A DNA stretch of 64,000 nucleotides from NCBI RefSeq assembly GCF_052055585.1, contig NZ_CP170485.1, positions 1,302,001 to 1,366,000 of the forward strand, read 5' to 3'. Origin of the DNA: Oceanicaulis sp052055585. GTDB taxonomy: Bacteria; Pseudomonadota; Alphaproteobacteria; Caulobacterales; Maricaulaceae. Shown one piece after another: positions 57,627-64,000 of the stretch; the stretch's first letter is position 1; every line of letters begins with the position of its first letter. The position numbers and the translations under genes are program-made. A model generated the notes under the pieces. It was not told where the DNA came from. It saw only the letters and a list, made by a program, of their open reading frames with translations, and did not search any database.

Positions 57627-58934
57627 ATGACCCAGCTGTTGCAGGATAAGGACCGGATCTTCACCAACCTCTATGGCCGCCATGACTGGCGCCTTGAGGG
57701 GGCGAAGCAACGCGGTCACTGGAACGCCACCAAGGAGATCCTTGAGCAAGGCCGTGACTGGATCATCGACGAGATGAAGAAATCCGGTCTGCGTGGCCGT
57801 GGTGGCGCAGGCTTCCCGACGGGCCTGAAATGGTCGTTCATGCCCAAGGAAGTGGGGGCGCGCCCTCACTATCTGGTGGTGAACGCTGACGAATCCGAAC
57901 CGGGCACCTGTAAGGACCGGGAGATCATGCGTAATGATCCCCAGACCCTGATCGAGGGCTGCCTGATCGCGTCTTTCGCCATGCAGGCGCACGCTTGCTA
58001 CATCTATATCCGCGGTGAGTACCAGTTCGAGCTGGGCCGGATGGAAGCCGCCATCAAGGAGGCGTATGACGCCAAGCTGATCGGCAAGGACAACATCCAT
58101 GGCTGGGATTTCGATCTCTACATCCACCACGGCGCCGGCGCTTACATCTGCGGCGAGGAAACCGCGCTGCTGGAAAGCCTGGAAGGCAAGAAGGGCCAAC
58201 CGCGCCTGAAGCCGCCTTTCCCGGCGAATGCGGGTCTTTATGGCGCGCCGACCACCGTGAACAACGTGGAATCCATCGCCGTTGCTCCGACCATCCTGCG
58301 CCGCGGCGCAGACTGGTTTGCGGGCTTTGGCCGCGAGGGCAATGCGGGCACGAAGGTGTTCTCGATCTCAGGCCATGTGAACGCGCCGTGCAATGTCGAA
58401 GAGGTGATGAGCATCCCGCTCAAGACCCTGATCGAGACCCATTGCGGCGGCGTGCGTGGCGGCTGGGACAATCTCAAGGCGGTCATTCCGGGCGGCTCGT
58501 CCGTGCCGCTGCTGCCCAAGGACATTTGCGACGACGTGCTGATGGACTTTGATGCCCTGAAGGAACACCGCTCGGGCCTGGGCACCGCCGCGGTGATCGT
58601 GATGGACAAGTCCACTGACCTCGTCAAAGCGATCGCGCGCATCTCGTACTTCTACAAGCACGAGAGCTGCGGCCAGTGCACGCCGTGCCGTGAAGGCACC
58701 GGCTGGATGTGGCGCGTTCTCGATCGCATGTCCCGCGGCGAAGCGGAGACCAGCGAGATTGACGATCTTCTGGATGTGGCCGGCCAGGTGGAAGGCCACA
58801 CCATCTGCGCGCTCGGCGATGCGGCGGCCTGGCCGGTTCAGGGTCTGATCCGCCACTTCCGCTCCGAGATCGAGGATCGCATCAACAACTACCGCGCCGG
58901 CAAGCCGGTGTTCGTGCCCCAGGCTGCGGAGTAG
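57627..58934 (+). CDS. nuoF: NADH-quinone oxidoreductase subunit F
   Basis: A 435-residue 51-kDa subunit: FMN, NADH binding and the N3 [4Fe-4S] cluster. FMN/NADH site: GLRGRGGAGFPTGLKWSFM and VVNADESEPGTCKDR, AYICGEETALLESLEG. Cluster ligands: ESCGQCTPCREGT plus a distal Cys (TICALGD). First electron acceptor from NADH. Confidence 0.97.
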   Translation: MTQLLQDKDRIFTNLYGRHDWRLEGAKQRGHWNATKEILEQGRDWIIDEMKKSGLRGRGGAGFPTGLKWSFMPKEVGARPHYLVVNADESEPGTCKDREIMRNDPQTLIEGCLIASFAMQAHACYIYIRGEYQFELGRMEAAIKEAYDAKLIGKDNIHGWDFDLYIHHGAGAYICGEETALLESLEGKKGQPRLKPPFPANAGLYGAPTTVNNVESIAVAPTILRRGADWFAGFGREGNAGTKVFSISGHVNAPCNVEEVMSIPLKTLIETHCGGVRGGWDNLKAVIPGGSSVPLLPKDICDDVLMDFDALKEHRSGLGTAAVIVMDKSTDLVKAIARISYFYKHESCGQCTPCREGTGWMWRVLDRMSRGEAETSEIDDLLDVAGQVEGHTICALGDAAAWPVQGLIRHFRSEIEDRINNYRAGKPVFVPQAAE

Positions 58935-58943
58935 GAACCAGAC

Positions 58944-61055
58944 ATGTCTGACAATCTGCGCACCATCGTGATCGACGGCGAGGAAGTCACCGTCCCCAAC
59001 GATTACAACCTGCTGCAGGCGTCTGAAGCGGCGGGCCGCGAAATTCCACGCTTCTGCTATCACGAGCGCCTGTCGGTGGCCGGTAACTGCCGCATGTGCC
59101 TGGTGGAGCTGGTGGGCGCGCCCAAGCCCGTCGCCTCCTGCGCCTTTCTGGTGCGCGACATGCGCGGCGGGCCGAATGGCGAGCCGCCGCAAATGCGCAC
59201 GCTCAGCCCGCTGGTGAAGAAGGCGCGCGAAGGGGTGATGGAGTTCCTGCTCATCAACCACCCGCTCGATTGCCCGATCTGTGACCAGGGCGGCGAATGC
59301 GACCTTCAGGACCAGTCTCTGGCCTATGGCCGCTCGGGGTCTCGCTTTGACGAGAACAAGCGCGCGGTCGAAGAAAAATACATGGGTCCGCTGATCAAGA
59401 CGGAGATGACCCGCTGCATTCAGTGCACGCGTTGCGTCCGCTTCTCCACCGAGATCGCGGGCGTGCCCGAGCTGGGCGCGATCGGCCGTGGCGAGAACAT
59501 GGAGATCACCACCTATCTGGAACAGTCCATGACGTCCGAGCTTTCGGGCAATGTCATCGATCTGTGCCCGGTGGGCGCGTTGACCTCTCGTCCCTACGCC
59601 TTCAACGCGCGTCCGTGGGAGCTGACCAAGACCGAGACCATTGATGTGATGGACGCGCTTGGGTCCAACATCCGCGTCGACAGCCGCGGCGGCGCCGTGC
59701 TGCGCATCATGCCGCGCCTGCATGACGACGTGAACGAGGAATGGATTTCCGACAAATCCCGCTTTGTGTGGGACGGCCTTGGCCGCCAGCGTCTGGATCG
59801 CCCGTTCGCCAAGACCAATGGCAAGCTCGCCCCGATTTCCTGGGATGATGCGCTGACCATCGCCGAAGAGAAGCTTTCCGGCGACGCCTCGAAGATTGGC
59901 GTCATTGCGGGCGACCTCAATGAGGTCGAGGGCCTGTACGCGGCGAAGAGCCTGTTTGATGCGCTCGGTGTGAAATCGCTGGACGCGCGTCAGGATGGCT
60001 CGAAACTCGGCGCGGGTCCGCGCGAAAGCTATCTGTTCAACTCCACCATCAAGGGGATTGATCAGGCCGACGCCATTCTGATCGTCGGCTCCAATCCGCG
60101 CGTTGAAGCGGCTGTGATGAACGCCCGCATCCGTCAGCGCTGGCTGACCGGCAAGTGCGAGATCGGCGTCATCGGTGAAGCCCATGACCTGACCTATGAT
60201 TACACGCATGTGGGTGAGGGCGCGTCTGACCTGGCGGCTCTGTCCGGCAAGCGCTCTGGCTTCATCAAGACCCTCAAGGACGCTGAGCGTCCGATGATCA
60301 TCCTCGGCGCTGGCGCGCTGGCCCGTGAAGACGGCCTGCAGGTGCTGCGCGCGGCGGGTGAGCTGGCTGACAAGATCGGCGCAGTCAAGGACGGCTGGAA
60401 CGGCTTTAACGTGCTGCACACGGCGGCAAGCCGCGTTGGCGCGCTCGATCTGGGCTTCATCCCGGGTGAAGGCGGTCGCGATACGAACGCCATCCTCGAC
60501 GGCGCGGTCGCGGGCGAGGTTGAAACCGTCGTGCTTCTGGGCGCGGACGAGATCGACATGTCCAGGCTGGGCTCCGCCTTCGTCATCTATGTGGGCCATC
60601 ACGGCGACAAGGGCGCGCAGCGCGCAGATCTGATCCTGCCGTCCGCCGCCTATACCGAGAAGCCGGGCCTGTATGTGAACACCGAAGGCCGGGTGCAGAT
60701 GGCGGAACGCGCCGTCTTCCCCAAAGGCGAGGCGAAAGAGGACTGGGCCATCTTCCGCGCTCTGTCCGCGCGCCTTGGCAAGACGCTGCCCTATGACAGC
60801 CTGAACGCGCTGCGCGCCAAGCTGATCTCCGATCACGAGATCCTCGGCCAGATCGACCATGCGCCGGGTGCTCTGTCGGCGGCTGAGTTCAAACCGGCCG
60901 AGCTGGGCGAAGCGGGCGATGTGTCCGATGCGCCGTTCAAAAGCCCGGTTGAGAATTTCTACTTTACCAACCCGATCGCGCGGGCGTCCAAGACCATGGC
61001 TGAGTGTTCAGCCGCGGCGGCCGTTGCGCGTCAAACCCTGCAAGCGGCGGAGTAG
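58944..61055 (+). CDS. nuoG: NADH-quinone oxidoreductase subunit G
   Basis: A 703-residue 75-kDa subunit. The N-terminal ferredoxin part binds N1b (FCYHERLSVAGNCRMCLVE), N5 (His plus Cys: NHPLDCPICDQGGECDLQD) and N4 (RCIQCTRCVRF and IDLCPVGAL). The rest is a molybdopterin-oxidoreductase-like domain without cofactor. The extra N7 cluster motif is absent, as in mitochondria and other alphaproteobacteria. Confidence 0.96.
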   Translation: MSDNLRTIVIDGEEVTVPNDYNLLQASEAAGREIPRFCYHERLSVAGNCRMCLVELVGAPKPVASCAFLVRDMRGGPNGEPPQMRTLSPLVKKAREGVMEFLLINHPLDCPICDQGGECDLQDQSLAYGRSGSRFDENKRAVEEKYMGPLIKTEMTRCIQCTRCVRFSTEIAGVPELGAIGRGENMEITTYLEQSMTSELSGNVIDLCPVGALTSRPYAFNARPWELTKTETIDVMDALGSNIRVDSRGGAVLRIMPRLHDDVNEEWISDKSRFVWDGLGRQRLDRPFAKTNGKLAPISWDDALTIAEEKLSGDASKIGVIAGDLNEVEGLYAAKSLFDALGVKSLDARQDGSKLGAGPRESYLFNSTIKGIDQADAILIVGSNPRVEAAVMNARIRQRWLTGKCEIGVIGEAHDLTYDYTHVGEGASDLAALSGKRSGFIKTLKDAERPMIILGAGALAREDGLQVLRAAGELADKIGAVKDGWNGFNVLHTAASRVGALDLGFIPGEGGRDTNAILDGAVAGEVETVVLLGADEIDMSRLGSAFVIYVGHHGDKGAQRADLILPSAAYTEKPGLYVNTEGRVQMAERAVFPKGEAKEDWAIFRALSARLGKTLPYDSLNALRAKLISDHEILGQIDHAPGALSAAEFKPAELGEAGDVSDAPFKSPVENFYFTNPIARASKTMAECSAAAAVARQTLQAAE

Positions 61056-61060
61056 GGCGC

Positions 61061-62113
61061 ATGTACGATTTCGTCACCCAATGGGGACCGCTTTTGGGCA
61101 CGCTGGCGTCTGTCGGCCAGATCCTGGGCTTCATGGTCGTCCTGCTGCTCTCGCTGGCCTTCCTGCTGCTGATGGACCGCAAGGTCTGGGCGGCGGTTCA
61201 GATGCGCAAGGGGCCGAACACGGTCGGCGCGTTCGGTCTGCTGCAGTCCTTTGCCGACTTCATCAAGTTCGTGCTCAAGGAAATCATCGTCCCCGCCGGC
61301 GCGGACCGCCCGCTGTTCATCCTTGCGCCGCTGATGACCCTGGTTTTCGCCTTCATTACCTGGGCCGTGATCCCCGTGGCGCCGGGCTGGGTCATCTCCG
61401 ACCTTAATGTGGGCATCCTGTACATCTTCGCGATCAGCTCGCTCGGGGTGTACGGCATCATCATCGGCGGTTGGGCGTCCAACTCGAAATACCCGTTCCT
61501 CGGCGCTCTGCGCTCGGCGGCGCAGATGGTCTCCTACGAGGTGTCCATCGGCTTCGTGCTCGTCACCATCCTTCTGATGGTGGGCAGCATGAACCTGTCT
61601 GACATCGTTGAGGCGCAGGCGGGCGGCTTCTGGAACTGGCACGTGCTGTCGTTCGACATGCTGCCGTGGCCGACTTTCGTGATTACCGTTCCGATGTTCG
61701 TGATCTTCTTCATCTCGGCGCTGGCGGAAACCAACCGTCCGCCGTTCGACCTTCCCGAGGCGGAATCCGAACTGGTGGCCGGTTATCAGGTGGAATACTC
61801 CTCCACCCCGTACCTGCTGTTCATGATCGGCGAATATCTCAACATCGTTCTGATGTGCGCCCTCATGACCGTCCTGTTCATGGGCGGCTGGCATGCGCCG
61901 TTTGATTTCGCGCCGTTCACCTGGGTGCCCCCGGTGTTCTGGTTCGCCATCAAGGTCGTGGCTTTCTTCTTCATGTTCGCCATGGTCAAGGCGCTGGTGC
62001 CCCGGTACCGCTATGACCAGCTGATGCGTCTGGGCTGGAAAATCTTCCTGCCGACCTCGCTGGCCGCCGTCGCCGTGATGGGCGCCATCGTCGTCTACTC
62101 GAACGCTGCTTAA
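61061..62113 (+). CDS. nuoH: NADH-quinone oxidoreductase subunit H
   Basis: A 350-residue membrane subunit with eight or nine TM helices that links the quinone cavity to the proton path. Landmarks: MDRKVWAAVQMRKGPNTVG (E/R-rich loop), AETNRPPFDLPEAESELVAG (E-channel and quinone entry) and the EYSSTPYLLF helix. The start is just after nuoG with GGAGTAGGG upstream. Confidence 0.97.
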   Translation: MYDFVTQWGPLLGTLASVGQILGFMVVLLLSLAFLLLMDRKVWAAVQMRKGPNTVGAFGLLQSFADFIKFVLKEIIVPAGADRPLFILAPLMTLVFAFITWAVIPVAPGWVISDLNVGILYIFAISSLGVYGIIIGGWASNSKYPFLGALRSAAQMVSYEVSIGFVLVTILLMVGSMNLSDIVEAQAGGFWNWHVLSFDMLPWPTFVITVPMFVIFFISALAETNRPPFDLPEAESELVAGYQVEYSSTPYLLFMIGEYLNIVLMCALMTVLFMGGWHAPFDFAPFTWVPPVFWFAIKVVAFFFMFAMVKALVPRYRYDQLMRLGWKIFLPTSLAAVAVMGAIVVYSNAA

Positions 62114-62130
62114 GGGGCTTAGGATCTGAC

Positions 62131-62619
62131 ATGAGCCGGATTGCACAAACCCTGCGCGGCGCCGCCCTGATGGACTTCTGGGGCGCGTTCGCACTCGGCA
62201 TGAAGTACTTCTTCCGCAAGAAGCCGACCATCAACTATCCCTTTGAAAAGGGACGCCTGAGCCCGCGTTTCCGCGGCCAGCACGCCTTGCGTCGCTACGC
62301 CAATGGCGAAGAGCGTTGCATCGCCTGCAAGCTGTGCGAAGCGGTGTGTCCGGCCCAGGCCATCACCATCGAGGCCGAACCGCGCGCTGACGGCTCCCGC
62401 CGCACCACGCGTTACGACATCGACATGACCAAATGCATCTATTGCGGTTACTGCCAGGAGGCATGCCCGGTGGATGCAATCGTTGAGGGCCCGAACTTCG
62501 AGTTCGCCACCGAAACCCGCGAAGAGCTTTACTACGACAAGGCGAAGCTCCTCGACAACGGTGATCGTTGGGAACGTGAAATCGCTCGGAACCTCGAACT
62601 CGACGCGCGCTATCGCTAA
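62131..62619 (+). CDS. nuoI: NADH-quinone oxidoreductase subunit I
   Basis: A 162-residue ferredoxin-like subunit holding two [4Fe-4S] clusters (N6a, N6b): CIACKLCEAVCPAQAI and CIYCGYCQEACPVDAI. It carries electrons from NuoG to NuoB along the peripheral arm. N-terminal amphipathic part contacts the membrane arm. Confidence 0.97.
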   Translation: MSRIAQTLRGAALMDFWGAFALGMKYFFRKKPTINYPFEKGRLSPRFRGQHALRRYANGEERCIACKLCEAVCPAQAITIEAEPRADGSRRTTRYDIDMTKCIYCGYCQEACPVDAIVEGPNFEFATETREELYYDKAKLLDNGDRWEREIARNLELDARYR

Positions 62620-62722
62620 CGCTATTACGGCGCGCGACTCCATACCGGGGCTGGGGATTCTCTCCAGCTCCACTTGATCTCAGTCCGGCGAGCCTCGCTC
62701 GTCGCCCGCAAGGGGGGCAACA
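62620..62722 (+). other. nuoI-nuoJ gap with two hairpins
   Basis: 103 bp, much longer than other gaps in the operon. GGGGCTGG pairs with CCAGCTCC and GGCGAG with CTCGTCGCC-type sequence, forming two stem-loops without T-runs. Probably mRNA stabilising or processing elements. Confidence 0.4.
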
Positions 62723-63331
62723 GTGCTGTCAGCAGCGGCCTTCTACATTCTCTCAGCGACCGCGGTGCTCTCCGCCTTGATGGTGGTGATCGCCAAAAAC
62801 CCGGTTCGGGCGGTCCTGTTCCTGATCCTCGCCTTCTTCTCGGCGGCGGGGCTGTTCGTCCTTCTGGGGGCCGAGTTCCTGGCGATGATCCTGGTCATCG
62901 TCTATGTGGGCGCGGTCGCGGTGCTCTTCCTGTTCGTGGTGATGATGCTCGACATCGACTTCGCCCAGCTCAAGGAAGGCTTCATCAATCACGCGCCGCT
63001 GGGCGGGGTTGTGGCGCTTGCGCTGGCCGGCATCCTGGCGATGACCGGGCTGAGCTGGGTCAGCGCCGACAGCGCCTCCGCCGCGCTGCAATCGCCGACG
63101 CCGGAGGACATGACGAATGTCGCCGCGCTCGGCGCGCTCATCTACGACCGTTACGTCCTGTTCTTCCAGATTGCGGGCCTCGTGCTGCTGGTCGCCATGA
63201 TTGGCGCCATCGTTCTGACCCTGCGCCATCGCGATGGCGTCAAGCGTCAGGACATGCACGCCCAGGTGAACCGCAAGCGCGAAGACTCCGTTGAAATCGT
63301 CGACATCAAGAGCGGCGAGGGGATTGGCTGA
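62723..63331 (+). CDS. nuoJ: NADH-quinone oxidoreductase subunit J
   Basis: A 202-residue membrane subunit with five TM helices. Core block: PVRAVLFLILAFFSAAGLFV, LGAEFLAMILVIVYVGAVAV (TM3 with the pi-bulge region). GTG start at 62723 preceded by AAGGGGGG. The stop overlaps nuoK by 1 bp (TGATG). A hydrophilic C-terminal tail (about 175-202) is present. Confidence 0.95.
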   Translation: MLSAAAFYILSATAVLSALMVVIAKNPVRAVLFLILAFFSAAGLFVLLGAEFLAMILVIVYVGAVAVLFLFVVMMLDIDFAQLKEGFINHAPLGGVVALALAGILAMTGLSWVSADSASAALQSPTPEDMTNVAALGALIYDRYVLFFQIAGLVLLVAMIGAIVLTLRHRDGVKRQDMHAQVNRKREDSVEIVDIKSGEGIG

Positions 63332-63642
63332 TGCTTGAAATCGGATTGGGTCATTACCTCGCCCTCGCGGCGATCCTGTTCACCATTGGCGTGTTCGGGA
63401 TCTTCGTGAACCGCAAGAACGTCATCATCCTTCTGATGTCGATCGAACTCATCCTCTTGTCGGTGAACATCAACATGGTCGCTTTCTCCGCCCATCTCGG
63501 AGACCTCACCGGCCAGGTGTTCGCCATGTTCATCCTGACCGTCGCCGCCGCCGAGGCCGCGGTCGGTCTCGCCATCCTCGTCGTCTTCTTCCGCAACCGC
63601 GGCGACATCGCGGTTGACGACGTCAACCTGATGAAGGGCTAG
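63331..63642 (+). CDS. nuoK: NADH-quinone oxidoreductase subunit K
   Basis: A 103-residue MrpC-like subunit with three TM helices and the two buried glutamates of the proton path: IELILLSVNINMVAF (Glu in TM2) and AAAEAAVGLAILV (Glu in TM3). Confidence 0.97.
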   Translation: MLEIGLGHYLALAAILFTIGVFGIFVNRKNVIILLMSIELILLSVNINMVAFSAHLGDLTGQVFAMFILTVAAAEAAVGLAILVVFFRNRGDIAVDDVNLMKG

Positions 63643-63651
63643 CGCACGGTC

Positions 63652-64000
63652 ATGGCTTATATCGTCGTCTTCGCCCCGCTTCTGGCTGCTGCGATCGCCG
63701 GTCTGCTGCAAAAGCAGATCGGGGACCGTCTGGCCCAGATCATCACCACCGGTGCGACCATCTCCGCCGCCCTGTGCTCCATCGCGCTGTTCTTTGACGT
63801 CGCCGTCAACGGCAATGCGCGCACCATCGAGCTGGCGCAGTGGATGGCGGTCGGCAATTTCGAGATCAACTGGGCGATCCGCCTGGACACGCTGTCGTCG
63901 GTCATGCTGGTCGTGATCACTTCGGTGTCCTCGCTGGTGCACGTCTATTCCTGGGGCTACATGTCCCACGATCCGCACCGTGCGCGCTTCTTCTCCTATC
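63652..64000 (+). CDS. nuoL: NADH-quinone oxidoreductase subunit L (cut by window end)
   Basis: The first 116 residues are visible. Antiporter-like proton-pumping subunit: MAYIVVFAPLLAAAIAGLLQ, DTLSSVMLVVITSVSSLVHV, YSWGYMSHDPHRARFFSY. It starts 9 bp after nuoK. nuoM and nuoN are expected beyond the window. Confidence 0.95.
   Translation, partial: MAYIVVFAPLLAAAIAGLLQKQIGDRLAQIITTGATISAALCSIALFFDVAVNGNARTIELAQWMAVGNFEINWAIRLDTLSSVMLVVITSVSSLVHVYSWGYMSHDPHRARFFSY

Noticed and set aside
58368..60860. An 830-codon open frame antisense to nuoF/nuoG
   Set aside because: It runs through two well-conserved complex I genes and shows no recognisable protein features.

Overview
The window reads as chromosomal DNA of an alphaproteobacterium, most likely a prosthecate marine lineage near Maricaulales/Hyphomonadaceae (Oceanicaulis- or Maricaulis-like). 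Pointers are the high GC, the PhyR/NepR/EcfG stress cassette (alphaproteobacteria only), the tig-clpP-clpX-lon order, the full nuoA-N style complex I operon with an alphaproteobacterial extended NuoE, and TamA/TamB. The genus is inferred; no rRNA is present.

Layout. 1-5 kb: a 2OG-Fe(II) oxygenase cut by the window edge, a lytic-transglycosylase-like lipoprotein and a large autotransporter. 5-14 kb: nitrogen control and central metabolism (glnB-glnA, divergent NAD(P)HX repair enzyme, maeB), a MATE exporter, a coiled-coil protein of unknown role, a TPMT-like methyltransferase and tRNA-Leu. 14.7-28.1 kb: a general stress response (GSR) island. 28-34 kb: tamA-tamB. 34-43 kb: tig, clpP, clpX, an H-NOX/c-di-GMP enzyme pair and lon. 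43-49 kb: MarR regulator, cyclophilin, attenuator-controlled pheA, tRNA-Val, small and hypothetical genes, a CE15-like esterase and two identical tRNA-Asp genes. 49-53 kb: CPBP protease and a MacAB-type exporter. 53.4 kb to the end: nuoA-B-C-(GFA)-D-E-F-G-H-I-J-K-L, cut inside nuoL.

The main discovery is the GSR island. I find ten sites matching the EcfG promoter consensus GGAAC-N16-CGTT, every one with exactly 16 bp spacing, and almost every one correctly oriented in front of a gene. They lie before phyR, before nepR-ecfG-kinase, before two periplasmic PRC-barrel paralogues, a barrel-like protein, a five-gene envelope operon ending in a formate/nitrite-type channel, an entericidin-like lipoprotein, a small membrane protein, and an ATP-grasp ligase/peptidase C26 pair. 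One site has no protein gene after it: it sits just upstream of a ~118-nt stretch with two C-rich-loop hairpins and a strong terminator, a candidate stress sRNA resembling Caulobacter GsrN. The ATP-grasp promoter lies so close to the start codon that its mRNA should be leaderless.

Other points of interest: a Phe-rich leader peptide plus terminator in front of pheA; H-NOX and an HNOBA-like-GGDEF-EVL protein inserted between clpX and lon; a GFA-family gene translationally coupled between nuoC and nuoD; an HhH-like C-terminal domain on NuoE; a Spy/LTXXQ-like helical insertion in the MacA-type adaptor; and a duplicated two-hairpin palindromic element with covarying stems beside tRNA-Leu.
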